Source: CAVQJU01 sp963754955
GTDB taxonomy: Bacteria > Acidobacteriota > Vicinamibacteria > Vicinamibacterales > CAVVIG01
Direction: 5' to 3'
NCBI GenBank assembly: GCA_963754955.1
Contig: CAVWHY010000007.1
Location: 1-64,000, forward strand
DNA: 64,000 nt
Made by a program: the position numbers and the translations under genes. Below are positions 26,153-34,901 of the stretch, piece by piece; position 1 is the first letter of the stretch; each line of letters starts with the position of its first letter. The notes beneath the pieces were generated by a model that worked only from the letters and a program-made list of their open reading frames with translations, did no database searches and was not told the origin of the DNA.

Positions 26153-26803
26153 GTGACAGATCCGCGAATCATCTCGGTTAACACCGGACGCCCACGAGAG
26201 GTGCACGTCAACGGTCAGACGGTGCGCACATCGATCTGGAAGAGCCCGAGAAACGGCCGCGCGAGGGTGGCGACGCTCAACATCGAGGGCGACGAACAGT
26301 CGGATCTCACCGTTCACGGCGGGCCGGCCAAAGCCGTGTACTGCTATCCGTCAGAACACTACGCTTACTGGCGGCAAGAACTGCCCGGCTTTGACCTGCC
26401 GTGGGGCGTGTTCGGCGAAAACCTGACCACCGAAGGGCTGTTCGAAACCGACGTCCGTATCGGCGATCGATTTCAAGCCGGCACCGCTGAATTCCTCGTG
26501 ACCCAGCCGCGGCAGCCGTGCTTCAAGCTGGCGATCCGTTTCAACCGCGAGGACATGATCCGACGATTTCTGGTCAGCGGCCGGCCCGGCTTTTACGTTG
26601 CGGTCGTGCGCGAGGGCGACATCGGCGCCGGCGATCCCGTCACGTTCACGGCCCGCAACGATGACAGCCTGAGTGTCGCCGCCATCTTCGACCTTCGCCT
26701 CGACGATGAAGGACGGGAAGACGAGCTGAGGCGCGCGTCTGCGCTGGCGGAGCTGTCCGGTGGCTGGAGAGACCATTTTCGCAAGCGGCTGGCGGGGAGA
26801 TAA
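26153..26803 (+). CDS. MOSC-domain protein, YiiM-like
   Basis: A 216-residue protein with MOSC features: VHGGPAKAVYCYPSEHYAYW, GVFGENLTTEGLFETDVRIG, and the conserved Cys in TQPRQPCFKL. The related YiiM reduces N-hydroxylated compounds with a molybdenum cofactor; the same role is inferred. GTG at 26153 is chosen because GAGGAA lies about six bases upstream. GTG at 26141, overlapping the previous stop, is the alternative. Pairing with nitronate monooxygenase suggests handling of N-oxygenated compounds. Confidence 0.85.
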   Translation: MTDPRIISVNTGRPREVHVNGQTVRTSIWKSPRNGRARVATLNIEGDEQSDLTVHGGPAKAVYCYPSEHYAYWRQELPGFDLPWGVFGENLTTEGLFETDVRIGDRFQAGTAEFLVTQPRQPCFKLAIRFNREDMIRRFLVSGRPGFYVAVVREGDIGAGDPVTFTARNDDSLSVAAIFDLRLDDEGREDELRRASALAELSGGWRDHFRKRLAGR

Positions 26804-26804
26804 T

Positions 26805-26825
26805 CAGTCGGCAGTCGGCAGTCAG
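26805..26825. repeat. three heptamers CAGTCRG
   Basis: The units CAGTCGG, CAGTCGG and CAGTCAG fill most of the 33-base spacer after the MOSC gene. Unit length is exactly seven, as at 2088, 3683, 5019 and 52453, but the word is different. Confidence 0.8.
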
Positions 26826-26836
26826 CAATTTCACTT

Positions 26837-27283
26837 ATGGTCCACACAATCTGGAATGACGCGGACCGGCAGGCCATCCTCGATCGGTTCGGCCGGCTGT
26901 CGCCCGAGGCGCGGCCGAAGTGGGGCTCGCTCGATGCGCCACGCATGGTGACCCACGTCACCGACGGCATCCGGGCCTCGATTGGCGACTTGAAGCTCAC
27001 GCCGCTATCGGGGCCGCTTCAGTACTGGCCGATCAACGTGCTCGTGATGTTCTATCTGCCCTGGCCGAAGAGCGCGCCGACCGCGCCCGAGTTGCTGGAG
27101 CGGAAGCCAGTCAACTGGTCCGTCGAGCTCGACGCGCTCGCGTCGGCAGTCAATCAGTTCGCGGCGCGCGACGTGAACGGCGCCTGGACGCCGCACGTGG
27201 CCTTTGGCGCGCTCACGGGAGCGCAGTGGGGCCGCCTCAACTACCGGCATCTGGATCATCATCTCGGCCAGTTCGGCGTCTGA
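26837..27283 (+). CDS. DUF1569 / DinB-like protein
   Basis: A 148-residue protein. MVTHVTDGIRASIGDL and the C-terminal NYRHLDHHLGQFGV fit DUF1569, a DinB-like four-helix bundle where the histidines bind a metal. Some DinB-like proteins are thiol-dependent transferases; the specific role is unknown. No good Shine-Dalgarno precedes the ATG. Confidence 0.75.
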   Translation: MVHTIWNDADRQAILDRFGRLSPEARPKWGSLDAPRMVTHVTDGIRASIGDLKLTPLSGPLQYWPINVLVMFYLPWPKSAPTAPELLERKPVNWSVELDALASAVNQFAARDVNGAWTPHVAFGALTGAQWGRLNYRHLDHHLGQFGV

Positions 27284-27376
27284 GCCCCATGCCGGCGGTT
27301 CAGGACTATTTCAACGCCGAGCGCCAGGGTCAATGAGTTCGAGGAAATCGGCCGTGGAAGCGGAGCTGATAAGTCG

Positions 27377-27844
27377 ATGAACAGCCTGCCGGGAAGAGCG
27401 GCGTTCGCGTTCCTGGCGCTCCCCGGCGTCGTCGCGTTCCTCGTGCCGTGGTTGTTGCTCGACCGGCCGTTCGAGGACCGCGCTTTCCACCCCTCAGGTC
27501 TCGTGCTGCTCGCCCCTGGCCTGGTCCTGCTGCTGTGGTGCGTCGCCGCGTTTTACTTCAGGGGACGAGGGACACTCGCTCCATGGGATCCGCCGCGCGA
27601 GCTCGTTGTGACCGGTGTCTACGGGCTATCCCGCAATCCGATGTACGTTGCGGTCGTCATGGTGCTGTGCGGGTGGGCCCTGGGTTTTCGCGCGCGTTCG
27701 CTCGTCATCTACGCGGCGGTCGTCGCGGCCGCGTTTCATCTCAGGGTCGTCTTTGGCGAGGAGCCCTGGCTGGCTCGCCAATACGGTAACGAGTGGATTC
27801 GGTACAAGGCCCGCGTGCCGCGCTGGCTGGGAATCCCCGTATGA
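27377..27844 (+). CDS. isoprenylcysteine carboxyl methyltransferase-like membrane protein
   Basis: A 155-residue protein with four hydrophobic segments and the family signature VYGLSRNPMYVAVVM followed by EEPWLARQYGNEWIRYKARV. The RNP-MY and EE..Y..Y residues bind S-adenosylmethionine in ICMT/PEMT-like enzymes. The bacterial substrate is unknown, possibly a phospholipid. It is coupled to the ankyrin gene by ATGA. Confidence 0.85.
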   Translation: MNSLPGRAAFAFLALPGVVAFLVPWLLLDRPFEDRAFHPSGLVLLAPGLVLLLWCVAAFYFRGRGTLAPWDPPRELVVTGVYGLSRNPMYVAVVMVLCGWALGFRARSLVIYAAVVAAAFHLRVVFGEEPWLARQYGNEWIRYKARVPRWLGIPV

Positions 27845-28716
27845 ATACGTCCGGTACCCTCGACGAGCTCTTTTGTTTGGCCGTGGCGGCCATCGACGCG
27901 GGCGATATCTCCTCACTTGAGCGCGTGCTGGCGGCGACGCCGACGCTCGCCTGCGAACGGCTCGATGCACCCGGAGCGTGGCTGCGTGACAAGATCGGAG
28001 CTGCCGCCGACGATTTCTTCGCGAAACCGTACCTGCTCTGGTTCGTTGCCGAGGACCCTGTCCGCAACGGCACGCTGCCGGCAAACATCGTCGAGGTGGC
28101 GCGGACGATCCTGCGTGCGGCACAGGACCACTGCGCCGGCAGCCTGCGGGAACAGGTGGACCACGCGCTGCGCCTGGTCGCATGGTCGTGGATCGCACGG
28201 GACTGCGGTGTGCAGCTCGGCCTCATCGACGTCCTGCTCGACGCCGGTGCGTCGCCTGCGCGCGCGCCGGAGAACGCGCTCGTCAACAACAACGTCTCGG
28301 CGGCCGAGCATCTCGTCGAGCGAGGCGCACCCCTGACCCTGGCCACGGCGCTCTGCCTCGCACGCTGGGACGATGCGGCGCGGCTGGCCGAATCGGCCTC
28401 GTCCCGTGAGAAGCAGTTCGCGCTGACGCTCGCGGCCCTGCGAGGCAGGCCCGAGGCGCTTCGCCGGCTCATCGGCTTCGGCGTGGACATCAACGCGGTC
28501 AGCCCCGACCTGTATTCCCACGCCACGCCGCTGCACCACGCCGTAAGCGCGGGCTCGCTCGAAGCGGTCAAAGTCCTGATCGAGGGCGGAGCGCGTCTCG
28601 ACACGCGGGATACGGCGTACGGCGGAACGCCGCTCGGCTGGGCCGAGTATGCTGGGGACAGGGATGCGCAGGCCGGGATTGCCGCCTATCTCCGCGAGCG
28701 GAACAGTCCGCGTTGA
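27841..28716 (+). CDS. ankyrin-repeat protein
   Basis: The 291-residue protein has a helical N-terminal part and at least two clear ankyrin repeats near the end (GRPEALRRLIGFGVDINAVS; TPLHHAVSAGSLEAVKVLIE with GGARLDTRD). Weaker repeats may begin near residue 130. No signal peptide. It probably acts through protein binding; the partner is unknown. The start overlaps the methyltransferase stop by four bases. Confidence 0.83.
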   Translation: MNTSGTLDELFCLAVAAIDAGDISSLERVLAATPTLACERLDAPGAWLRDKIGAAADDFFAKPYLLWFVAEDPVRNGTLPANIVEVARTILRAAQDHCAGSLREQVDHALRLVAWSWIARDCGVQLGLIDVLLDAGASPARAPENALVNNNVSAAEHLVERGAPLTLATALCLARWDDAARLAESASSREKQFALTLAALRGRPEALRRLIGFGVDINAVSPDLYSHATPLHHAVSAGSLEAVKVLIEGGARLDTRDTAYGGTPLGWAEYAGDRDAQAGIAAYLRERNSPR

Positions 28717-28717
28717 C

Positions 28718-29479
28718 ATGGCGAATCGCGTGATCAGAATCCTCGCCGTCGCCTTGATGGTTGCGCTCACCGCTCCGGCAGGCGCGCAGCTTCGCGGGCC
28801 GGCACGCGACTACGCAACCGATCTCGAGTACGACGGCCGGTTTACGTTCGTTCGGCTGCGATGGAAGTCCGACCTTGCCGTGGCGCGCCGCGGCTGGAGT
28901 ACGGCCTGGGATCACGACTACCCGCGCGCCGAACAGCACCTGTCGCAGATCATGGACGAGCTGACCGGCCTCGACATCCGGACTGAGGGCAGCCTGATCC
29001 TCACCCTCGATGATCCGCAGCTGTTCAAGTATCCCGTCGCGTTCATGTGGGAGCCCGGCTTCTGGAACCTCACGGATCGGGAGGCCGAATCCTTTCGCGC
29101 GTACTTGCTCAAGGGCGGCTTCGCCGTGTTCGAGGACTTCGACGGCGCGCAGCAGTGGAACAACTTCGAGGCCCAGATGCGTCGCGTGCTTCCCGAGGGC
29201 CGCTTCGTCAAACTCGACGAGGACCATCTGATCTTCGACTCGTTCTTCAAGATCCAGGACATTTACGCGATCGTCCACCCGATGTCCCGGATTCGCCCGA
29301 GCTACTACGGCGTCTTCGAGGACAACGACCCGTCAAAGCGGTTGATGGTCGTCGCCAACTTCGACAACGACGTGCCCGAATACTGGGAGTGGTCCGGACA
29401 GGGCTTGTTCCCGTTCGATGCGTCTAACGAAGCGTACAAGCTGGGCGTCAACTACCTGATCTACGGCCTGACGCACTGA
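28718..29479 (+). CDS. secreted DUF4159 protein
   Basis: A 253-residue protein with signal peptide (cleavage near AGA-QL) and the DUF4159 pattern: FTFVRLRWKSD, WDHDYPRAEQHLSQIMDELT, DDPQLFKYPVAFMWEPGFW, YLLKGGFAVFEDFDG, RRVLPEGRFVKLDEDHLIF. The fold resembles a glutamine-amidotransferase-like Rossmann domain and the family is common in Acidobacteria and Bacteroidetes. Here it stands alone without the usual aerotolerance-type neighbours. The end overlaps the converging YCII gene by 32 bases. Confidence 0.85.
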   Translation: MANRVIRILAVALMVALTAPAGAQLRGPARDYATDLEYDGRFTFVRLRWKSDLAVARRGWSTAWDHDYPRAEQHLSQIMDELTGLDIRTEGSLILTLDDPQLFKYPVAFMWEPGFWNLTDREAESFRAYLLKGGFAVFEDFDGAQQWNNFEAQMRRVLPEGRFVKLDEDHLIFDSFFKIQDIYAIVHPMSRIRPSYYGVFEDNDPSKRLMVVANFDNDVPEYWEWSGQGLFPFDASNEAYKLGVNYLIYGLTH

Positions 29480-29897
29480 ACGCCGCGCTCCATGTCGGCG
29501 CCGCAGCCCTGAGCATCTCGAGCACCGGCGCCGGCAGGTCGGCTTCCCCGGTCAGCGCTCGAATCTCCAGCACATCGTCGAAGCCGAGGCCCGTCGGGCA
29601 GCGCAGCGCCCACTGGACAGCCTCTTCGAGCGAGCCTACCTCGACGATGTAGAAACCGCCCACCAGTTCCTTGGACTCGGCGAACGGGCCGTCGACGACG
29701 ACGCGTTTGCCCTTTCTGACCTCGATGCGGGCGCCCCCACCCGCAACGTTCAGTCCCTCGGAGGCCACCAGGACGCCCGCGCGATACATTTCCTCGTTGA
29801 ACTTCATGTAGTCGGCAAAGAGCTTCTCGTCAAAGGCGCCGTCGCTCTGGCCGTGTTTCCCGTGTTCGCCTGGCTGCGCGGTGATGATGAATCGCAT
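29448..29897 (-). CDS. YCII/DGPF-domain protein
   Basis: A 149-residue protein of the YCII-related superfamily: MRFIITAQPG at the start and VVVDGPFAESKELVGGFYIV in the middle (the DGPF motif), then VGSLEEAVQWALRCP. Such proteins are often encoded beside ECF sigma factors, but none is seen here. GGAGAAGGA lies just upstream on the minus strand. Converges with the DUF4159 gene. Confidence 0.88.
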   Translation of the reverse strand: MRFIITAQPGEHGKHGQSDGAFDEKLFADYMKFNEEMYRAGVLVASEGLNVAGGGARIEVRKGKRVVVDGPFAESKELVGGFYIVEVGSLEEAVQWALRCPTGLGFDDVLEIRALTGEADLPAPVLEMLRAAAPTWSAAFSASGRRSGS

Positions 29898-29909
29898 ATC
29901 CTTCTCCCG

Positions 29910-29932
29910 GCAGGCCTGAAGGCCTGCACTAC
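29910..29932 (-). repeat. inverted copy of the GTAGTG palindrome
   Basis: GCAGGCC-TGAA-GGCCTGC followed by ACTAC, identical to the inverse of 14155-14177. It lies in the promoter-side leader of the minus-strand YCII gene, between divergent genes. Confidence 0.85.
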
Positions 29933-30005
29933 TCCTGAGGTGTCACGCACCCCTATCATTACGACGAACGGCGATCGCCCGGATCGACATGATCTCCTGC
30001 CGATG

Positions 30006-30011
30006 TAGAAT
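30006..30011 (+). promoter_or_regulatory. -10-like box upstream of the amidohydrolase
   Basis: TAGAAT lies 45 bases before the ATG at 30057. In contrast to the leaderless-type genes, the start here has a good Shine-Dalgarno (GGGAGGG, 30044-30050). Confidence 0.35.
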
Positions 30012-30056
30012 CGCCGCGTTCAGCGGCTCGTCACGATTGAAACGGGAGGGTGTGTG

Positions 30057-31424
30057 ATGCGACGTCATTGCGTGCTGGCGGTGTTCGGGATCCTGCTGGG
30101 TGCGGCCACCCTTGGCGCGCAGCTGGCGCCCCCACCCGCACCGTGGCGGGGGGCCGGGCCGCCGCCGTGCGTCGGACCCGAAGGCGGCTTCTTCCAGTGC
30201 CCGCCTCCGGCCCGGGCGCTTGCCATCCGCGCCGGCCGGCTCTTCGACAGCAAGACCGGCCAGATGCTGACGAAGCAGGTGGTGCTCCTCTCCGGTGAGC
30301 GGATCACCGACGTCGGTCCGGAAGCGCAGGTCAAGATTCCCGCCGGGCGTGCAGGTGATCGATCTCAGCCAGGCGACGGTCCTGCCGGGCCTCATCGACG
30401 CGCACACGCACATGTTCAACAACGCGCGGCCCGAAGGGAACGACCGAAGGCTCGATGCTCATCGCCGTGCAGAACGCGCAGGCCGATCTGCGGGCCGGAT
30501 TCACGACGGCGCGCGACATGAGCTCGCACGGCAACGGCTACGCGCGACGTCGAGATCCGCAACGCGATCAACCAGGGCCGCTTCGACGGCCCGCGCTATC
30601 AGGTGTCGACGCTCGGCATCGTGTGGGGCGCCAACCCGCCGAACCCGGCCGACGCCGGAGAATCCGCTGGCCAGCACCGTCGTCCGCTCGGCTGACGAAG
30701 GCGCGCGCGGCTGTCCGCGAGCAGATCGGCCGCGGCGCCGACTGGATCAAGCTGTTCCCGACGGGCGCGTACTCGTTCACCGCCACCGGCGAGGCGCAGT
30801 ACGTGCTGACGTATCCGATGCCCGTGCTGCAGGCGCTCATCGACGAGACGCATCGTCTCGGCAAGAAGGCGGCGTGCCACGTGCTCGGCGGCGAAGGACA
30901 GAAGAACGCCATCATCGCCGGCTGCGACACGATCGAGCACGCGTACGGCCTGGATCAGGAGCAGGCCGACATGATGGTCGCCAAGGGGCTCTACTACGAT
31001 CCGACGCTCGCAGCGCTACATCGAGCCGTACATGGACGACAACGACGCGAAGAACACCGGCGGCAAGTACCGGATGATTCCGATCTTCGAGAAGGCCGTG
31101 CACGATGGCCGGCAGCGACGAAGGGCATGAAGATCATGGTCGGGCAGCGGCGCCGACGGCTCGACGTACGCCGCACGGGACGCAGGCGCTCGATTTCGAG
31201 AAGCTGGTCAAGCGCGCCGGCCTGACCCCGGCGCGCGCCATCCAGGGCGGCACGATCATCAACGCCGAAGCGCATGGGCTGGAGGATCAGATCGGCTCGA
31301 TCGACAAGGGCAAGTACGCGGACCTGTCGCCGTCTCCGGCGACCCGCTGGCCGACATCACCGAGCTCCAGCGCGTGAAGTTCGTGATGAAGGGCGGCAAG
31401 ATCATCCGGAACGAGCTCAAGTAG
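30057..31424 (+). pseudogene. secreted amidohydrolase with about eleven frameshifts
   Basis: Read across three frames the protein is complete: signal peptide, IRAGRLFDSKTGQMLTKQ, VIDLSQATVLPGLIDAHTHM (metal HxH), AGFTTARDMSS, GADWIKLFPTGAYSFTATGE, KKAACHVLGGEGQ, AGCDTIEHAYGLD, TPARAIQGGTIINAEAHGLE, then the C-terminal KGGKIIRNELK. It is an imidazolonepropionase/prolidase-type amidohydrolase. Likely extra bases lie near 30347, 30436, 30545, 30648, 30695, 31010, 31105, 31115, 31146 and 31173; one base is missing near 31326. The net change is a multiple of three. No premature stop or motif loss occurs once they are corrected, so sequence error is more likely than decay. Confidence 0.75.
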
Positions 31425-31434
31425 GAGAACACGC

Positions 31435-31869
31435 ATGAAATGGCTGCCCGCCCTGGGAATGTCGCTCGCGATGGCGGTGGCCGTCACCGCCGACGGTGTG
31501 CCCACCGTCGTCACCTATGTGCCGCACGACAAGGTGTCAGCGGTCATGGCGAAGGGGGGATCGATCATCGACGACAACGGCCTCGTTGTCCTCGCGCAAC
31601 GCCGCGGGGCGGGCGAGGTCGAATGGCACGAGCACACCAACCACGTGTTCATCATCGTCGAAGGCGAGGCCACGTTCGTGACCGGCGGTACGCTCGTCGG
31701 TTCCCGTGAGACGGCGGAAGGCCAGCGCCGCGCGCAAGGCATCCAGGGCGGCGAAACGCACCATTTGACAAAAGGCGACGTCATCACGATTCCCGCGAAG
31801 ACGCCGCACTGGTTCAAGGAAGTGCCGACCCAGACGATCGCGTACTACGCCGTGAACACCGAGCCCTGA
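31435..31869 (+). CDS. secreted cupin protein
   Basis: A 144-residue protein with signal peptide (about residues 1-19) and a cupin barrel: VEWHEHTNHVFIIVEGEATF (metal-binding HxH) and THHLTKGDVITIPAKTPHWF. Probably periplasmic. AGGAGAAC precedes the ATG and the gene starts 10 bases after the amidohydrolase stop, so they may be cotranscribed. The ligand is unknown. Confidence 0.82.
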   Translation: MKWLPALGMSLAMAVAVTADGVPTVVTYVPHDKVSAVMAKGGSIIDDNGLVVLAQRRGAGEVEWHEHTNHVFIIVEGEATFVTGGTLVGSRETAEGQRRAQGIQGGETHHLTKGDVITIPAKTPHWFKEVPTQTIAYYAVNTEP

Positions 31870-31876
31870 GACAGGG

Positions 31877-31899
31877 GTCGTGCAGGCCTTCAAGCCTGC
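31877..31899 (+). repeat. variant GTAGTG-type palindrome
   Basis: It reads GTCGTG followed by CAGGCC-TTCA-AGCCTGC, two bases different from the exact copies. It lies between the cupin gene and the next gene. Confidence 0.75.
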
Positions 31900-31919
31900 C
31901 GTGCACGATGCGGCATCGC

Positions 31920-32834
31920 ATGAAGACCTACCTGCTCTCGCTCCCCGAGCGATTGATCCGCGCCGTCCTGGGGCTGGGCGCCGGCGCCGCGCGCGAAGTC
32001 GGGGAGATGGCGCTGCCCGACGGCGTCCGCAACAGCCAGCTGTACCAGAACCTCGTCGACACCACGCTGCGATTTCTCATCGAGGACGTCGGCGGGGCCG
32101 AAGGCATGTACAAATCGTCCGTTCAGCTGCCGCCCGACTTCTTCCTCAGGCGCACGGCTGGAAACGCGGTCGAGGTGCTCGGCATCGTCGCATTCCGCGC
32201 CTCGCCGGTGTGGGTGCTTGCCGCGCTCGCGGATCTTTGCGGCCTGGGCCGGCAGCTCATTCCGGAAATCGCGGGCGCGCTCAAGGCACAGGGTCTGCTC
32301 GAAAAGGACGCCGAGTTCGGCAGCGTGGACGAGATCCTCGACGGCCTGCAGCGAACCTCGTCCCGCGTGGCGACAGCGATCAATACCCCGCCGCTCGACG
32401 TGGCGGGCCTTCGGGCGGAGTGGGACGCCATCCGCAGGGAAGCGCGAACATTGCAGCCGGCGAGCTTCCCGTCACGGGAAGCGGTCGTCGGCATGTGGAA
32501 TGCGGTCAAGGCCGAGTCGGCGCGACAGCACGCATCGATTTTCGAAACGTCGTCCATGATGGCGATGTCGGCGGCACGGGCCATTCCCGACCGTCTGCGC
32601 TGGTTATCCGCGTCTGCCGGCGCAGGCGCCGCGCGAACCGGCCAACTGTTCGCGGCAGCCCTGCTCGATCACTACCGGCAGACGTTGGTCGAGATCCAGA
32701 GCGTCGGCTACGCCGCGTTCGCTGCAAGGCAGTTCCGGCCCTATCTTCAGGCGGCCGTCGGCCAGTTCGCACCCGAGCGGCGCACGTTGACCGAAAAAGT
32801 GATCGACAAGCTGCGTTCGCGCGGCCGCGCATGA
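31920..32834 (+). CDS. conserved hypothetical protein
   Basis: A 304-residue, mostly helical protein without a convincing signal peptide. Conserved-looking segments are SLPERLIRAVLGLGAGAARE and LVDTTLRFLIEDVGGAEGMY near the N-terminus. Hydrophobic helices around residues 80-105 and 215-240 could be membrane-associated. No family assigned. The ATG at 31920 is used; 31908 is an equally open start. No Shine-Dalgarno is visible at either. Confidence 0.6.
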   Translation: MKTYLLSLPERLIRAVLGLGAGAAREVGEMALPDGVRNSQLYQNLVDTTLRFLIEDVGGAEGMYKSSVQLPPDFFLRRTAGNAVEVLGIVAFRASPVWVLAALADLCGLGRQLIPEIAGALKAQGLLEKDAEFGSVDEILDGLQRTSSRVATAINTPPLDVAGLRAEWDAIRREARTLQPASFPSREAVVGMWNAVKAESARQHASIFETSSMMAMSAARAIPDRLRWLSASAGAGAARTGQLFAAALLDHYRQTLVEIQSVGYAAFAARQFRPYLQAAVGQFAPERRTLTEKVIDKLRSRGRA

Positions 32835-32887
32835 TGCGTCCGCGCGAATGTCGGGCGCTGCGCGTGCAGCGCCCGATCAGGTGTGCC

Positions 32888-33524
32888 TTACTTCTGCCCC
32901 GAGCTGTTGGGTGACGCGGGTGTCGCCGGCTGGGCCGGAACCGGCGCGGCTGTCGGCGGCGGCGAAGGCGGTGCGGGCGGCGTCGGCACGCCCCTGGGCG
33001 TCGGCGGCGGAGCAGGGGCTGTCGCCGGTGGGGCGGGGGCGCCCGTGCGTCGGCGGCGGAGACGCCGGCGTGGCTGGCGGCGTCGTCACGTTTGGCGTCT
33101 GCCCCGGAGGGCAGGGCGTGCTGGTGGTGGTTGTGGGGGCCGTCGGCGTCCTGGGTGACGTCGTACTGCCCGTTGTTTGATTCGTTCCCTGCGCACCGCT
33201 CTGCGTGCCGCGTTGGCCCTGCGTGGCCGTCGCGGTCCCGCCCCGTGGATTCGTCGAATTCTCCGGTGTCGCCGTCGTCCCGCTCGATGCGACAGGCGCG
33301 CCGGACGGATTCACCGGCACACACTGAGCCGCCCCCGGTGCGGTCTGCTGCGGTGTGGTCGCTGGCGGCGTTGCAGGTGGAGTCTGAGTCGATGGACTCT
33401 GCGTCGTCGGACTTTGAGTCGGTGGTGTCTGCGTCTGTGGCGTCTGCGCGAGCGGCTGGGCTGTCGGAAACAGCGCGGCCGCAACTGCGAAACCGCCAGC
33501 TGAGATGATGTGCTTGAGCTTCAC
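32888..33524 (-). CDS. secreted Pro/Thr/Gln-rich low-complexity protein (one frameshift)
   Basis: A GTG start seven bases after GGAGGGAGG gives a signal peptide (KLKHIISAGGFAVAAALFP..LAQ). The mature protein is almost wholly Thr/Pro/Gln/Ser with repeated TPPTQSP-like units, one CVPVNPSGAPV segment and one CPPGQTP. Near 33046 one extra base moves it out of frame. Corrected, it continues as a proline-rich tail ending PASPNSSGQK with stop TAA at 32888. Uncorrected, it runs to 32877. It may be a surface or envelope spacer protein. The start overlaps the DUF763 stop by one base. Confidence 0.6.
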
Positions 33525-34838
33525 TACGGTCCTCCCTCCGGGGGAAATCGATAGTCCCGCATGAGAGGTTGCATCGGCCGTACCACGGAGCAAGCTCGGC
33601 CCTGCGACGCTTGCACGCTAGCGCCCGAAAAGAGACAGCTGTCCCGTTGGCCGCACGCGAGGCGACGACGGCCATCGTCGAAAACCGTTCGGCCTCCGAG
33701 AGAAGCGGAGATGTCGCGTTCCCGTCGCACTGCGGCATCGAGACTGGCCTCAGGATCGTATCGATCGCGGACGGCCCTGACGTAGCGTTCAAGGCGGGCC
33801 ATGCCGTCGAGCTTGTCACGGTCGCCGAGTTTCGCGGCGTCCAGACCTCTGCGGAGGATCGCGATCGACTCGTCGTAGATCGTCAGAGGCACAGGGAAGG
33901 GGTGGCCGTCCTTTCCTCCGTGCGCGAACGAAAAGCGCGCGGGATCAGAGAATTGCGTGGGGGCGCCGTGCACCACCTCGGCAACGAGCGCCAGCGACTG
34001 CAGCGTCCGCGGGCCGAGCTTCTCGACCAGCAGCAGTTCGGCGAAGTCGTGCAGGTCGCGTTCGTGCGCCACGGCGAGCACCGCTCCGAGGCGCTTGAGA
34101 TCGACGTCGCTGCCGCCGGACGTCGTGATGGCCGGGCATGACGAGCTTCCGCGCTTCCCCGATCGTCTGCTCCGGATCGGTGCGAGCCACCGTCAGCATG
34201 GCCTCGCGGGCCGGATGCGCACGCCGATCAACCAGGTTCGTGATCACGCCAGCGGGTTCACCGACGATCGCAGCATGCGGCTCGCAGGTGAAATCGCGAA
34301 CCGTCGCCGAATGCCAGTGATAGCGCCGCGCGAGGCGGGATGCCGGGTTCATCCCCTGTTGAACGACCGCCCACTCTCCGTCGGCGGACAGAATGAAGCC
34401 GTGCAGGTAGATCTGGAATCCGTCCGCGACCGCGTTGTTGTCCACGCGAGCGGTCAACCGGCTCGTACGCACCAGCTCATCGCCGTCGAAGCCGTAGCGG
34501 TCGGACAAGCGCCGAAGCTCGACCGGCGTGTTGCGCGAGTGGCGGCCTCGGCCGCCGCAGAAGTGCAGGCCGAGCTCGTGCGCGCGCGGGTTCATCCCTC
34601 GTTTGAGTGCGCCCAGCACCGACGTCGTGATACCTGACGAGTGCCAGTCCATTCCCATCACCGCACCGAGCGCCTGGAACCAGAACGGATCGCTCAACCG
34701 TGACAACAATGCCGACCGGCCGTAGTGAAGAACTACGCTTTCGCTGATCGCTGTCCCCAGCAGAGACATCCGCGTCGCGAGCCATTCCGGCACCCGGCCT
34801 CCGTGGAGCGGAAGATCGGCGGTGCCCGAGCGCTTCAT
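33524..34838 (-). CDS. DUF763 protein (one frameshift)
   Basis: Begins MKRSGTADLPLHGGRVPEWL. It carries the family core FQALGAVMGMDWHSSGITTS and HFCGGRGRHSRNTPVELRRL, with HGFILSADGEWAVVQQGMNP and the C-terminal half ERDLHDFAELLLVEKLGPRT, VAEVVHGAPTQFSDPARFSF, HPFPVPLTIYDESI. The second half is in another frame; removing one C near 34120 joins them at VGGSDVDLKRLG, about 437 residues. DUF763 has no established function; its invariant Asp, His and Arg suggest an enzyme. It is followed with a one-base overlap by the low-complexity secreted protein. Confidence 0.85.
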
Positions 34839-34901
34839 GCGTTCATTCTCGCAGAACACGCGGTGGCAGCGGTCATGCTTCGTTGATGGCGGGAGGATGC
34901 C

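Noticed and set aside
27289..27336. A 15-codon frame MPAVQDYFNAERQGQ in the spacer after the DUF1569-like gene
   Set aside because: Too short to support; it could be the remnant of a decayed gene, but no matching continuation is found in any frame.
33177..33503. Forward-strand Arg-rich frames opposite the low-complexity protein
   Set aside because: They are complements of a Thr/Pro/Gln repeat region, and the minus-strand gene has a signal peptide and a strong ribosome binding site.
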